From an uncultured Bacteroidota bacterium (lineage in GTDB: Bacteria > Bacteroidota > Bacteroidia > Bacteroidales > VadinHA17), in contig CAIJYD010000030.1 in NCBI GenBank assembly GCA_903824785.1, forward strand, positions 1 to 64,000: a stretch of 64,000 bases of DNA. Reading direction: 5' to 3'. Each line of letters starts with the position of its first letter. Position 1 is the first letter of the stretch. The notes below the pieces were generated by a model that had not been told where the DNA came from, made no database searches, and worked only from the letters and a program-made list of their open reading frames with translations. This document shows positions 53,567 to 63,485 of the stretch, piece by piece. The translations under genes and the position numbers were made by a program.

Positions 53567-54991
53567 ATGAATGCTGATAAAAGCCTGATTAGAATAAAAA
53601 AAAGAATTACAGAATTATTTGATAATATCAGAGAAGCTGTATCTGGAACTGAACAGGATTTTACAGAAGGCAAATTAAGCAGAGCCATAATATTATTGTC
53701 AATTCCGGCCATTCTTGAAATGGTTATGGAATCTGTATTTGTTATTGCAGATATCTTTTTTGTTTCGAAACTTGGTGCTGATGCTGTTGCAACAGTAGGT
53801 CTTACCGAGTCGATGATAACCATTATTTATGCAATTTCAATTGGATTGGGAACCGCTACAACTTCAATAGTTTCAAGAAGAATTGGCGAGAAAAATCCGG
53901 ACTCAGCCTCAATAGCTGCTGTTCAGGCTATCCTTACAGGTTTGATTATATCGCTTCTGATTGCAATACCTGGTGCCATATTTGCCGAAAGGCTTCTTGG
54001 AATGATGGGTTCATCAAAAAACATTATTGATAATATGTCAGGATATACCCGTATTATGCTTGGAGGTAATATTGTAATCATGATGCTTTTTATTAATAAT
54101 GCAATCTTCAGAAGTGCAGGAGATGCAGCTGTAGCAATGAAGGTTTTATGGATTGGAAATATTATAAATGTAATCCTGGATCCGTGCCTCATTTTTGGAC
54201 TGGGCCCTTTTCCTCAATTGGGTGTAACAGGTGCGGCAGTAGCCACTACTATCGGAAGGGGGACTGCTGTTTTGGTACAATTTTACCTGCTGTTTTTTGG
54301 TAAGAAACGAATCAGACTTACACTCAGCCATTTAAAAGTTGACTTTAGAATAATGTTTAAATTGTTGAAATTATCTATTGGGAGTATTGGTCAAAACTTA
54401 ATCAGCACTTCCAGTTGGATAGCTCTTGTCAGAATTATTTCAATATTTGGAAGTGAAGTTGTTGCAGGTTATACAATTGCAATAAGGATAATCGGATTCA
54501 CCATCCTGCCATCATGGGGTCTTAGCAATGCTTCTTCAACACTTGTTGGACAAAATCTTGGTGCTAAAAAACCTGAACGGGCTGAAAAAGCCGTATGGAT
54601 TACAAGTTGGGCAAATATGATTTTACTCGGTTTTATAGGTTTAATCCTTGTTCTTTTTCCAGAACCATTCATTCGGCTCTTCATCGATAATGAGAATGTT
54701 ATTAAACCTGGAGTAACCGGGCTAAGAATTATTAGTATTGGTTTTATAGCTTATGGTCTGGGAATGGTTCTGGTAAATTCATTTAACGGTGCCGGTGATA
54801 CGTCAACTCCTTTGAAAATTAACATTTTTGCCTTTTGGCTTATCGAAATTCCACTGGCATGGCTGCTTGCTTTAAAGTTGGGATTTGAAGAAGAGGGCGT
54901 TTTTATTGCAATTGTCATTGCCGAATCAATTATGACTTTAACTGCATGGCTAGTTTTCAGACGGGGAAAGTGGAAGTTAATGGCAGTTTAA
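53567..54991 (+). CDS. MATE-family multidrug/sodium efflux transporter
   Basis: A 474-residue transporter with about 12 helices after an unusually long hydrophilic N-terminus of ~40 residues (MNADKSLIRIKKRITELFDN). Family features are LSIPAILEMVMESVFVIADIFFVSKLG, TVGLTESMITI and, in the second half, GQNLGAKKPERAEKA. MATE proteins export cationic compounds using H+ or Na+. It is probably cotranscribed with the MFS gene. Confidence 0.9.
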   Translation: MNADKSLIRIKKRITELFDNIREAVSGTEQDFTEGKLSRAIILLSIPAILEMVMESVFVIADIFFVSKLGADAVATVGLTESMITIIYAISIGLGTATTSIVSRRIGEKNPDSASIAAVQAILTGLIISLLIAIPGAIFAERLLGMMGSSKNIIDNMSGYTRIMLGGNIVIMMLFINNAIFRSAGDAAVAMKVLWIGNIINVILDPCLIFGLGPFPQLGVTGAAVATTIGRGTAVLVQFYLLFFGKKRIRLTLSHLKVDFRIMFKLLKLSIGSIGQNLISTSSWIALVRIISIFGSEVVAGYTIAIRIIGFTILPSWGLSNASSTLVGQNLGAKKPERAEKAVWITSWANMILLGFIGLILVLFPEPFIRLFIDNENVIKPGVTGLRIISIGFIAYGLGMVLVNSFNGAGDTSTPLKINIFAFWLIEIPLAWLLALKLGFEEEGVFIAIVIAESIMTLTAWLVFRRGKWKLMAV

Positions 54992-55040
54992 TAAACTTAA
55001 CTAAATGAAGGATTGATGCTTCAAAAGTTAAAATGGGAAT

Positions 55041-55463
55041 TTATTCCGTTTCTCTTGTGAATTTTCGAAGTTTTTTCATTGTGCTGTGGATCTTCTTACC
55101 CTCAAGTCGTTTAATTCGTGACGAGAGAGTTGGTCTTGTTGATTTCCGTTTTATTGGCAATGTAAGTGCTTTGGAAACAAGATCATAAAACTTCTCCACA
55201 ACAACTGTTTTGTTCATCAGCTGGGTCCGTTCTGACTGTGAAACAAGAATCAGTTCTCCCTCTTTGTTGATCTTATTTTTCAGCTTTCTCTGAATTAACT
55301 CCTTTTCATCTTCGGATAATAGCAGAGTTGTCAGAAGGTTAAATCTCAATTCAACCTTAGAGCTGACTTTATTCACATTTTGCCCACCCGGACCACTGCT
55401 TCTCGAAGTGGAAAAAATGAATTCAGATTCAAAATTGCGGTTTTTTAATTCTGTTGCTTCCAT
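55041..55463 (-). CDS. arfB: Alternative ribosome-rescue factor ArfB (peptidyl-tRNA hydrolase)
   Basis: A 140-residue protein with the release-factor GGQ motif at 26-28 (SSGPGGQNVNKVSSKVELRF) and a basic C-terminal tail rich in Lys/Arg (PIKRKSTRP, SSRIKRLEGKKIH) that enters the mRNA channel of stalled ribosomes. Length and order match ArfB/YaeJ. It follows the EamA transporter gene by 18 bases. Confidence 0.9.
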   Translation of the reverse strand: MEATELKNRNFESEFIFSTSRSSGPGGQNVNKVSSKVELRFNLLTTLLLSEDEKELIQRKLKNKINKEGELILVSQSERTQLMNKTVVVEKFYDLVSKALTLPIKRKSTRPTLSSRIKRLEGKKIHSTMKKLRKFTRETE

Positions 55464-55481
55464 TTCAGGTTGTTATCTGAA

Positions 55482-56384
55482 TTAAAGAAAAAACAATGCA
55501 ACACCTGCAACACTGACAACAGCTCCCAGAAGCTCCTGAAGAGTAACCTTCTGCTTAAACAGTATTACAGCAGGCAAAATTATGAAAACAGGAACAAGTG
55601 CCATAATCGTCGAGGCTATGCCGGCTTCAGTATATTTAACTGCTATCAATGAAAAGGAGACACCAAGGAAGGGGCCGAAAAATGCGCCAAGGCTCGTTAA
55701 CATCATTCCTTCCTTATTGCCGGTTGCTTTAAAAACACTCTTCCATCGGAAAAGCACAGTTACCAGCACTGTGTAACCGAAGATCCCGGAAATTATTCTG
55801 ATCTGGGTTGCGGCAAAAGGATCATAATCCCTTAATCCAAATTTACTTAACACCAGTCCCAATGCCTGACCTACAGCTCCGCCAAAAGCAAATAATATGC
55901 CCTTTGGAGCAAGTTTAAGGGAGAGCTTTTCACCTTTTCCGGCCCTGCTGAAAATGGCCATTGCAATTCCCGAAAAAGTTAAGGTCATCCCAAGATAATG
56001 AAACAGGGTGAGTCGCTCACCCAGAATAATAAAACTAAAAAAAGCTGTAATCGGAGGTACCAGCGTCATTATGAGCATCGAAAACCTGGAGCCGATCATG
56101 GTATATGATTTAAACAGGAAAAGGTCGCCGAAAACAAATCCTACCAGGCCCGACAATGAAAGCCATACCCAGTTTTCATGGCTCGCATCAATAGGCAGAA
56201 TCATTCCCCGCCTTATAAGAGTAAAGACACTCAGAAATATCAATCCAATGATCAACCTGAGGATATTAACAGCAACTGAACCGATTCTATGGCTTGCCGA
56301 TTCAAATGACAAGGAGGTGACTGTCCAGAAGAATGCTGTCAGCAATGCCGCAAATTCGCCAAGATGATTATCAATAAAACTCAT
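55482..56384 (-). CDS. EamA/DMT-family transporter
   Basis: A 300-residue inner-membrane protein with two EamA repeats of five helices each (repeat 1 about 5-140, repeat 2 about 155-298). Signatures include VNILRLIIGLIFL, SLSGLVGFVFGDLFLF and the second-repeat EAGIASTIMALVPVFII. Likely exports metabolites or amino acids; substrate unknown. A strong terminator at 56402-56432 separates it from the rhamnosidase gene upstream. Confidence 0.85.
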   Translation of the reverse strand: MSFIDNHLGEFAALLTAFFWTVTSLSFESASHRIGSVAVNILRLIIGLIFLSVFTLIRRGMILPIDASHENWVWLSLSGLVGFVFGDLFLFKSYTMIGSRFSMLIMTLVPPITAFFSFIILGERLTLFHYLGMTLTFSGIAMAIFSRAGKGEKLSLKLAPKGILFAFGGAVGQALGLVLSKFGLRDYDPFAATQIRIISGIFGYTVLVTVLFRWKSVFKATGNKEGMMLTSLGAFFGPFLGVSFSLIAVKYTEAGIASTIMALVPVFIILPAVILFKQKVTLQELLGAVVSVAGVALFFL

Positions 56385-56401
56385 ACGTCTGATACCTGAA
56401 A

Positions 56402-56432
56402 TTAAAAATGGCCCGGAGAAAATTCCGGGCCA
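56402..56432 (-). terminator. Rho-independent terminator of the rhamnosidase gene
   Basis: A 9-bp stem TGGCCCGGA/TCCGGGCCA (56409-56417 with 56424-56432) with a 6-base loop is followed on the minus strand by TTTTTAAT. It lies 30 bases past the rhamnosidase stop. Confidence 0.85.
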
Positions 56433-56461
56433 GTAAAAGTATGCTTTATTATGTTTGGTTT

Positions 56462-59197
56462 TTACTCTTCAGGATATTCAATTGTATAATCACCCGATCC
56501 GGCCTTAAGCAATAATTTATTTCCCTCAATTCTGATGTCGGAAAAATTCTTGTTTTCAGATAAACTTTTACCATTTTCAGTTGCCTTGGTGATTATACTT
56601 ACCGGAAGCGTAATTACCGCATCAGTATTTGCAGGAATCCTGATATTAACAGCTATTTTATCTCCTTTTCTTTCCCATCCTGAAGCAATAGTGCCGTAAG
56701 AGCTTTCAAATGAAGCCTTTGAGTACTGAAGTCTTTTTGTTGGATGAGGCTGAATAGCAATATGCTTATAGCCCGGGCTCAGTATCTCAATCCCTGCTGA
56801 AACCCTGTACATCCAATCGCCGATTGCACCGTAGGCATAATGGTTAAAAGAGTTCATCCCCGGATCCTGAAAGGTACTGTCAGTTTTTTGTCCGTCCCAA
56901 CGCTCCCAGATGGTGGTGGCGCCCATTTTCACAGGGTAGAGCCATGATGGGTACGATTCCTGCAGCAGCAGATCATACGCAACGTCTGTATACCCGTTAT
57001 CTGACAATACATGGCAAAGGTAAGGTGTTCCGAGAAAACCTGTAGAAAGCCTGTTTCCGCGGCTTTTGATATCGTCAACAAGAAAACGGGCAGATTTTGC
57101 ACGAAGGTTTTCAGGAAGCAGGTCGAACATTAAAGCAAGAACATACGATGTCTGTGAATTTGTTCCTACTCTTCCTGCTTTGGTAACGTATTCATCAATA
57201 AAAACATCTTTGATCTTATTATGAACAGCATTGTAAATCCCGGCATCTTCCGAATTTCCGAATAGTTTTGCAGCATCAGTAAATATTTTGGTCGAATAGG
57301 CATAAAAAGCTGTTGCAATAAAATCGTGTTCGGTAAAACCATCCGGTTCCGGATGATTATTCACAGGGGGATGATAAAAAAGCCAGTCACCGTAAATACT
57401 TCCGCCATTCCAGATATAATCATCACCCGCTTTTTTCTTAATGTATTCCACCCATGCCAGCATACTTGGATATTGTGTTCGAAGCAATTTCTTATCACCA
57501 TAAACCTGATACATTGTCCATGGGGCAATAACAGCAACATCTCCCCATCCAGCTGAAGTCTCTGCAGTAGCTGATCCCTGCTTATTCAGGATATCGGGAA
57601 TGACAACAGGGATTTCACCTCCGGGCTTCTGATCGGTTGCAACATCTTTCAGCCATTTTGTAAAAAACGAAGAGACATCCATATTATAAGCTGCTGTTCT
57701 GCAGAAAGCCTGAGCATCGCCGGTCCAGCCAAGGCGCTCATCTCTCTGAGGGCAGTCAGTAGGAACATCAACAAAATTACCTTTCTGACCCCACTGAATG
57801 TTATGCTGCAACTGATTTATCATAGGGTTGGAACACTCATAACTGCCTGTTACAGCCATATCTGAATGGACAACAATACCGGTCAGGTTTTCAGGTGTCA
57901 GTTCGCCCGGAAAGCCGGTAACCTCAACAAACCGGAATCCCATGAATGTGAACCTTGGTTCGTAAACCTCTTCACCTGTACCTGCAAGGGTATAGTTAAG
58001 CTGACATTTTGCAGCACGCAGGTTTGTTGTGTAAAACTCTCCAAATTTGTCCAGTACCTCGGCATGACGCAAGGTTACAACAGCTCCTTTTTGTCCGGTT
58101 ACTTTCAGTCTCAGCCAGCCAACCATATTCTGGCCCATATCCACAATCAGTTTTCCTTTTGGAGTTCGGAATATTTTTACAGGTTTTATCTCCTGAATTT
58201 TTCTCACAGGAGCTCCCTCGGATGCAATCAGGTTATCTAAACTGTAAACACCTGTACTTACACTTGTCCAGTTTTTATCATCATAACCGGATAAACTCCA
58301 GCCTTTAAGATTCCTGGAAGCATCGAAAGTCTCTCCGTTGTAAATGTCACTCATTCGTATTGCACCGTCATTTGAAGCTTTCCATGTCTCGTCGCTTATG
58401 ATCAACGCTTCCGTTCCATCTGTGTATGTTATCTTTAATTGAAGAAGAAGTCCGAGTTTTTTACCATATACGGCCCAGTTGTTTCCCCATGCAAGTGTTC
58501 CCCTGTACCATCCGTCGCCCAGAATAGCTCCTATTGCATTATTCCCTTTAACCAGCATATTTGTTACATCATATACCTGATATTGAAGTCTTTTTCCATA
58601 GGAGGTCCATCCGGGAGTCAGTACCTGATCTCCAACTTTATTTCCATTCAGCTGAAGTTCATAATAGCCATGAGAAGTAACATAAACCTTTGCAGCTGCA
58701 ATACTCTTGCCCACAGGAAACTCTTTTCTGAAGTAGGGGGAAGGTGAATACCGCACTGTATCGCTGTCGAGTTCAATCCATTTTGCTTTCCAGTCAGATT
58801 TTGCAAGAAATCCCATTTCCCAGAATGCAGTTTCGCTCCATTTTGAAGCCCTGCCTTTATTATCCCAGATCTTTACCTGCCAGAAATATCTCTGACCCGA
58901 TTTCAGATCGGGACCTTTATAATCCTGAAGGATTGATTCTCCCGATTCAATCTTTTCTGATTGCCATACCATCTTATCGGATGAGAATCTGGCATCTGTA
59001 GCAACTCTTATTGAAAATGCAGTCTGCAAGATGCTGTTTCCTGTGGCATTAACCTTCCAGGAGAATCTTGGCCGGGCAATATCTGTTCCAATCGGGTTTT
59101 TCTTATGGTCCAGAGTCAGATCTTTTACGAACAGATCCTGGGCATTAATTGCTGCAGCCAGACAAAGTAAAACAAGTGTCAGTTTTAATGATTTCAT
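56462..59197 (-). CDS. Alpha-L-rhamnosidase (GH78)
   Basis: A 911-residue exported enzyme (signal MKSLKLTLVLLCLAAAINAQ) that releases terminal rhamnose from plant or bacterial glycans. The N-terminal ~330 residues contain beta-sandwich domains, and the (alpha/alpha)6 catalytic barrel follows. The GH78 hallmark DCPQRDERLGWTGDAQ is at 481-496 (candidate general acid E487), with TIWERWDG near 800 probably providing the second acidic residue, and the C-terminal beta domain ends the protein. It is divergent from rhaT, 129 bases away. Confidence 0.9.
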   Translation of the reverse strand: MKSLKLTLVLLCLAAAINAQDLFVKDLTLDHKKNPIGTDIARPRFSWKVNATGNSILQTAFSIRVATDARFSSDKMVWQSEKIESGESILQDYKGPDLKSGQRYFWQVKIWDNKGRASKWSETAFWEMGFLAKSDWKAKWIELDSDTVRYSPSPYFRKEFPVGKSIAAAKVYVTSHGYYELQLNGNKVGDQVLTPGWTSYGKRLQYQVYDVTNMLVKGNNAIGAILGDGWYRGTLAWGNNWAVYGKKLGLLLQLKITYTDGTEALIISDETWKASNDGAIRMSDIYNGETFDASRNLKGWSLSGYDDKNWTSVSTGVYSLDNLIASEGAPVRKIQEIKPVKIFRTPKGKLIVDMGQNMVGWLRLKVTGQKGAVVTLRHAEVLDKFGEFYTTNLRAAKCQLNYTLAGTGEEVYEPRFTFMGFRFVEVTGFPGELTPENLTGIVVHSDMAVTGSYECSNPMINQLQHNIQWGQKGNFVDVPTDCPQRDERLGWTGDAQAFCRTAAYNMDVSSFFTKWLKDVATDQKPGGEIPVVIPDILNKQGSATAETSAGWGDVAVIAPWTMYQVYGDKKLLRTQYPSMLAWVEYIKKKAGDDYIWNGGSIYGDWLFYHPPVNNHPEPDGFTEHDFIATAFYAYSTKIFTDAAKLFGNSEDAGIYNAVHNKIKDVFIDEYVTKAGRVGTNSQTSYVLALMFDLLPENLRAKSARFLVDDIKSRGNRLSTGFLGTPYLCHVLSDNGYTDVAYDLLLQESYPSWLYPVKMGATTIWERWDGQKTDSTFQDPGMNSFNHYAYGAIGDWMYRVSAGIEILSPGYKHIAIQPHPTKRLQYSKASFESSYGTIASGWERKGDKIAVNIRIPANTDAVITLPVSIITKATENGKSLSENKNFSDIRIEGNKLLLKAGSGDYTIEYPEE

Positions 59198-59273
59198 AGT
59201 TAAAAGGTATTTTAGAAAATGTATATCAAGATTATAAAAAATTGTCTGAATAAAAAAATATCCTAAAAGTCAA

Positions 59274-59287
59274 TTTCATTCATGAAA
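59274..59287. promoter_or_regulatory. Inverted repeat in the divergent rhamnosidase/rhaT promoter region
   Basis: TTTCAT-TC-ATGAAA, a 6+2+6 inverted repeat, lies 40 bases before rhaT and 77 bases before the rhamnosidase start on the other strand. It could be the operator of a rhamnose regulator encoded elsewhere. Inference only. Confidence 0.3.
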
Positions 59288-59326
59288 GTTTATAAATTGC
59301 GGTTCAGTCAAAATTAAAAAAATAAG

Positions 59327-60355
59327 ATGAATCCATTAGCAGGAATTTTATTAATCGCACTTGGCAGCATGGGAGCCGCAAGTTTCTATGTTCCATTCAA
59401 AAAAGTCAAATTATGGGCATGGGAATCATACTGGCTTAGTCAGGGTGTGGCAGCATGGCTTATTGCACCTGTTTTATTCGCATTTATCTTTGTACCGCAG
59501 GGGGAGTTACTTCCGATAATAAAGGAAGCACCGGCATCAGCCAAATTAATGGCAATATTTTTTGGAGCGTTATGGGGCTTTGGCGGACTGACATTCGGGC
59601 TTAGCATCCGTTATCTTGGAGTAGCACTTGGCCAGAGTGTTGCACTTGGACTTTGTGCAGCTTTTGGTACTCTTATACCTCCAATAATTGCTGGTGATAA
59701 TCTTTTTTCATCAACCACAGGTATATTGACAATTCTCGGAGTGTCGGTCACAGTTGCCGGTATTGCAATCATTGGTTATGCCGGAGCACTCAAAAGCACG
59801 GAGATGACAGAGGAGGAGAAGAGAGCTGCCGTAAAGGAATTTGCACTTAAAAAAGGAATCTTTATTGCCATCTTTGCAGGGGTTATGAGTGGTTGTTTTA
59901 ATTTTGGATTTGAAGCTGCTAAACCAATAGAGAAAATCGCTTTTGATCACGGAACAGATGCGTTATTCCTGAAAAATCCATCACTTATTTTCATCCTTTT
60001 TGGCGGTTTCATTACAAACCTTATCTATTGCGGCTACCTGAATATTAAAAACAAAACATACAGGGATTATATTACAGTATCAAAAAGCGTCCTCTTTAAT
60101 AATCTGTTTTATACAACCTTGGCAGGGTTTCTGTGGTTTCTCCAGTTTCACTTCTTTGGAATGGGTTCCAGTAAGCTTCCCGAAGGGATGGCTGTGTTTG
60201 GATGGAGTATCCTGATGGCTCTGAATATTGCCATCAGCAACATCTGGGGAATATTCCTGAACGAGTGGAAAGGTGTGAAAAAGAAAACAATTATTGTATT
60301 GATAGCAGGCATTATAATACTCATTCTATCTACGTTTGTAGTTAAATTAGGCTAA
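59327..60355 (+). CDS. rhaT: L-rhamnose/H+ symporter RhaT
   Basis: A 342-residue permease with about ten helices. RhaT family segments are MGAASFYVPFKKVKLWAWESYWL, ALWGFGGLTFGLSIRYLG and VALGQSVALGLCAAFGTLIPPI, and GVMSGCFNFGFEAAKPI in the middle. Imports L-rhamnose with protons. It opens the rhaT-rhaM-rhaA-kinase run, with rhaM 5 bases downstream. Confidence 0.9.
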   Translation: MNPLAGILLIALGSMGAASFYVPFKKVKLWAWESYWLSQGVAAWLIAPVLFAFIFVPQGELLPIIKEAPASAKLMAIFFGALWGFGGLTFGLSIRYLGVALGQSVALGLCAAFGTLIPPIIAGDNLFSSTTGILTILGVSVTVAGIAIIGYAGALKSTEMTEEEKRAAVKEFALKKGIFIAIFAGVMSGCFNFGFEAAKPIEKIAFDHGTDALFLKNPSLIFILFGGFITNLIYCGYLNIKNKTYRDYITVSKSVLFNNLFYTTLAGFLWFLQFHFFGMGSSKLPEGMAVFGWSILMALNIAISNIWGIFLNEWKGVKKKTIIVLIAGIIILILSTFVVKLG

Positions 60356-60360
60356 ATATT

Positions 60361-60681
60361 ATGGAGACAAAAAGATTTGCTTTTAAGATGAAACTGTTCC
60401 CCGGTTTTAAGGAGGAATACAAAAAGCGCCATTCTGAAATATGGCCCGAGCTGGTAACATTGCTGAAAAATGAAAGTATTGGAAACTACTCTATTTTTCT
60501 GGATGAAGAGACTGACACACTATTTGCCTATCAGGAACAATCAGGAGAAAGTTCATCGCAAGACCTTGGTCAGACAGAGATTGTAAAGAAATGGTGGAAA
60601 TATATGGCCGACATTATGCAGACCAATCCCGATAACTCACCAATAACCATACCTCTGGAGCAGGTTTTTTTTATGGAATGA
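60361..60681 (+). CDS. rhaM: L-rhamnose mutarotase RhaM
   Basis: A 106-residue protein of the RhaM/DUF718 family that interconverts rhamnose anomers. Diagnostic parts are RFAFKMKLFPGFKEEYKKRHSEIWPEL with the catalytic His at about residue 22, NYSIFLDEETDTLFAYQE and KKWWKYMADIM. It follows rhaT directly. Confidence 0.9.
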   Translation: METKRFAFKMKLFPGFKEEYKKRHSEIWPELVTLLKNESIGNYSIFLDEETDTLFAYQEQSGESSSQDLGQTEIVKKWWKYMADIMQTNPDNSPITIPLEQVFFME

Positions 60682-60701
60682 AACAGTCCGGAAGATTTCC
60701 T

Positions 60702-60709
60702 TAACTTTG
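60702..60709 (+). promoter_or_regulatory. Possible internal promoter before rhaA
   Basis: TAACTTTG matches TAnnTTTG in the 79-base gap between rhaM and rhaA. It suggests rhaA and the kinase gene can also be transcribed separately. Confidence 0.4.
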
Positions 60710-60760
60710 AAAGCAAACAGACTAATGGAAAGATATTTACAATATAAATAATTACTGTAT

Positions 60761-62026
60761 ATGAAAAAGAAACTTATTGAAAAGGCATATGAGCTTGCAA
60801 AAGAACAATATGCAGAATTTGGAGTTGATACCGACAAGGTGCTTTCTGAAATGGAGAATATTAATATCAGTCTCCATTGCTGGCAAACTGATGATGTGGG
60901 TGGCTTTGAGAAAGCAGGAGCAGTGCTTGGCGGCGGCGGGATTCAGGCAACCGGAAATTTTCCCGGCAAAGCAAAGACCATTGAACAGATGAGAGCCGAT
61001 CTCGATAAAGTAATGTCACTCCTTCCCGGAAAACAAAGACTTAACCTTCATGCTATTTATGGCGAGTTTGAAGGCAAACCGGTTGATCGCGACCAGATTG
61101 AGGCAAAACATTTCCAGGGATGGATTAACTGGGCCAAAAAAAGAGGAATAGGACTGGACTTTAACTGCACCTGTTTCTCACATCCGCTCGCCGATGACGG
61201 GTACACCCTTTCTAGCAAGGACGAAAAGATCAGAAGTTTCTGGGTTGAACATACAAAAAGGTGCAGGGCAATTGGCGCTGAAATGGGCAAGCAGCTTGGC
61301 ACTCCAACAGTGCATAATATCTGGATCCCTGACGGTTCCAAGGATACTCCGGTTGACAGAAATACTCTGCGAAAACAGTTAAAGAAATCTCTCGATGAGA
61401 TATTCGCTGTCAGTTATCCGAAAAAGCACCTTAAAGATTCTGTTGAAAGTAAACTATTTGGAATTGGTTCCGAATCGATGGTAGTCGGATCGCACGATTT
61501 CTACGTTGGTTATGCGATAAAAAATAATACTCTGATAACCCTCGATAATGGCCATTTCCACCCGACAGAACAGGTTGGTGACAAAATCTCGTCAATCCTT
61601 CAGTTTGTTGATGAGATCCTGTTGCACCTCACACGGGGTATCAGATGGGACAGCGACCATGTAGTTACATTTAATGATGAGTTATTGCTCATTACTCAGG
61701 AAATTGTAAGGTGCAAGGCACTGAGCAGGGTAAATGTAGGTCTCGATTTTTTTGATGCCAGCCTTAACCGCATCGGCGCTTATGTTATCGGTACCAGATC
61801 GGCACAACTTGCCTTTATGTATGCTTTGCTTGAACCTACCGCCACTCTTGTAAAATATGAGAACAAAGGCAGAAACTTTGAGCGTCTTGCATTGCTCGAA
61901 TTACTCAGAACCATGCCATTTGGCGCCGTCTATGACTATTACTGCATGAAAAGCAAGGTTCCAACAGGTCAGGAATATATTGATGAGATTATGAAATACG
62001 AAAAAGAGGTGCTTTTAAAGAGATAG
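60761..62026 (+). CDS. rhaA: L-rhamnose isomerase RhaA
   Basis: A 421-residue metal-dependent isomerase converting L-rhamnose to L-rhamnulose. Conserved parts include ISLHCWQTDDVGGFE at about 32-46, LDFNCTCFSHP, HNIWIPDGSKDTP and VGSHDFYVGYA, all with residues that bind Mn and sugar in RhaA. Length is as in E. coli RhaA (419). Confidence 0.95.
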   Translation: MKKKLIEKAYELAKEQYAEFGVDTDKVLSEMENINISLHCWQTDDVGGFEKAGAVLGGGGIQATGNFPGKAKTIEQMRADLDKVMSLLPGKQRLNLHAIYGEFEGKPVDRDQIEAKHFQGWINWAKKRGIGLDFNCTCFSHPLADDGYTLSSKDEKIRSFWVEHTKRCRAIGAEMGKQLGTPTVHNIWIPDGSKDTPVDRNTLRKQLKKSLDEIFAVSYPKKHLKDSVESKLFGIGSESMVVGSHDFYVGYAIKNNTLITLDNGHFHPTEQVGDKISSILQFVDEILLHLTRGIRWDSDHVVTFNDELLLITQEIVRCKALSRVNVGLDFFDASLNRIGAYVIGTRSAQLAFMYALLEPTATLVKYENKGRNFERLALLELLRTMPFGAVYDYYCMKSKVPTGQEYIDEIMKYEKEVLLKR

Positions 62027-62121
62027 AAAACCCTGTATATTCTGAATTACATGCCTCACTCTATTGCCGGATCAACAGGAAATATGGTTGAAAATTGAAT
62101 TTTAATGAAATCAGACAGATA

Positions 62122-63480
62122 ATGAGAGAGAGAGTTACTGCCATTTTTGATATCGGAAAGACAAACAAGAAAATTATTCTCTTCAACAGCGATTTTAAAG
62201 TTGTTTCAGAAACCGAGCAGAAATTTGCTGAATCTGAGGACGATGATGGATTCGGATGCGATGATATTGAACTTATTGAACAATGGATAAAGGAGACAAT
62301 CGTAACTCTGGTGCATTCTGAGAAATTTGATCTTCAGGCAGTTAATTTTACCACATATGGAGCAACCATAGTCTGTCTTGACGAAAATGGGAAAAGAGTT
62401 ACACCGGTTTATAATTATCTGAAACCTATTGACGAAAAAATTCCTGAAAACCTGTATAAAAGGTATGGCGGAAGGGATGAATTTTGCAGAAGGACAGCAT
62501 CTCCGGCTTTAGGCATGCTGAATTCAGGCCTTCAGCCACTCTGGCTCAAGACGGTTAAACCTGAAGTTTTTGCCAGAGTAAAACAGATCCTTCACTTTCC
62601 GCAATACCTCTCTTATGTTTTAACAGGAAAGATCTATTCTGAGCATACCTCAATCGGATGTCATACTGCTCTGTGGGATTTCGATAATATGAGTTACCAT
62701 CCATGGGTAAAAGCACTTGAACTTAATTTACCTGATCCCGTTTCGGTAGCTACTCTGAATGAAGTTGTTATTGAGGGAAAAAAACTTCAGATAGGGATTG
62801 GTATTCACGACAGTTCCTCTTCTCTTGCTCCCTATTTCTCAGGAAGCAATGATCAGTTCCTGCTTCTGTCAACCGGAACATGGTGCATCAATATGAACCC
62901 GTTCAATTCGGAAAAGCTTACAGCTGAACAGCTCGACAAAGACTGTCTTTGCTATATGAGTATAACCAGACAACCGGTTAAATCATCAAGGCTGTTTCTT
63001 GGGCATCTTCATGAAACAGCAGTAAACCTTTTGGCCGACCACTTCAAAGTACCCGGAGATCAGTTTAAGAACATCAGGGCGGATAATCAATTGACTGATC
63101 AGTTAAAAACTAAATTCAAAGAAAAACAGGTTTTCTTTAAGCCTGCACCCGATTCACGGGAACTGAAGGAATATATTGATCTGTATGAATTTCATTCCTA
63201 TAATGAAGCATATCATCAGCTAATGAATGAATTGTGTGAACTTACCATTGAAGCAGTAAACCTGGTTCTTCCGGCAGGAAATGATATTTCAAATATTTAC
63301 ATCACAGGAGGATTTTCAAAAAATGACCTGTTCCTGAACCTGATCTCCGAAGCTTATCCCTCAAAGCTGGTATATACTTCTGAAATTGTCAACGGTTCGG
63401 CTCTTGGGGCAGCTCTGGTTATTTCAGGCAGCAGCCCATTACTAAATCTCGGACTTACCGAATGTAAAAGAAAAAGTTAA
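62122..63480 (+). CDS. rhaB: FGGY-family carbohydrate kinase, probable rhamnulokinase
   Basis: A 452-residue FGGY-type kinase. The phosphate loop is FDIGKTNKKI near the N-terminus, the catalytic Asp lies in GIHDSSSSLAPY at about 225-236, and LLSTGTWC is the second phosphate segment. From its place after rhaA it should phosphorylate L-rhamnulose, but it is divergent from E. coli RhaB and fuculokinase activity is possible. I use the ATG at 62122; a TTG at 62095 would add nine residues. The aldolase that would finish the path is not in the window. Confidence 0.75.
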   Translation: MRERVTAIFDIGKTNKKIILFNSDFKVVSETEQKFAESEDDDGFGCDDIELIEQWIKETIVTLVHSEKFDLQAVNFTTYGATIVCLDENGKRVTPVYNYLKPIDEKIPENLYKRYGGRDEFCRRTASPALGMLNSGLQPLWLKTVKPEVFARVKQILHFPQYLSYVLTGKIYSEHTSIGCHTALWDFDNMSYHPWVKALELNLPDPVSVATLNEVVIEGKKLQIGIGIHDSSSSLAPYFSGSNDQFLLLSTGTWCINMNPFNSEKLTAEQLDKDCLCYMSITRQPVKSSRLFLGHLHETAVNLLADHFKVPGDQFKNIRADNQLTDQLKTKFKEKQVFFKPAPDSRELKEYIDLYEFHSYNEAYHQLMNELCELTIEAVNLVLPAGNDISNIYITGGFSKNDLFLNLISEAYPSKLVYTSEIVNGSALGAALVISGSSPLLNLGLTECKRKS

Positions 63481-63485
63481 CCAGC

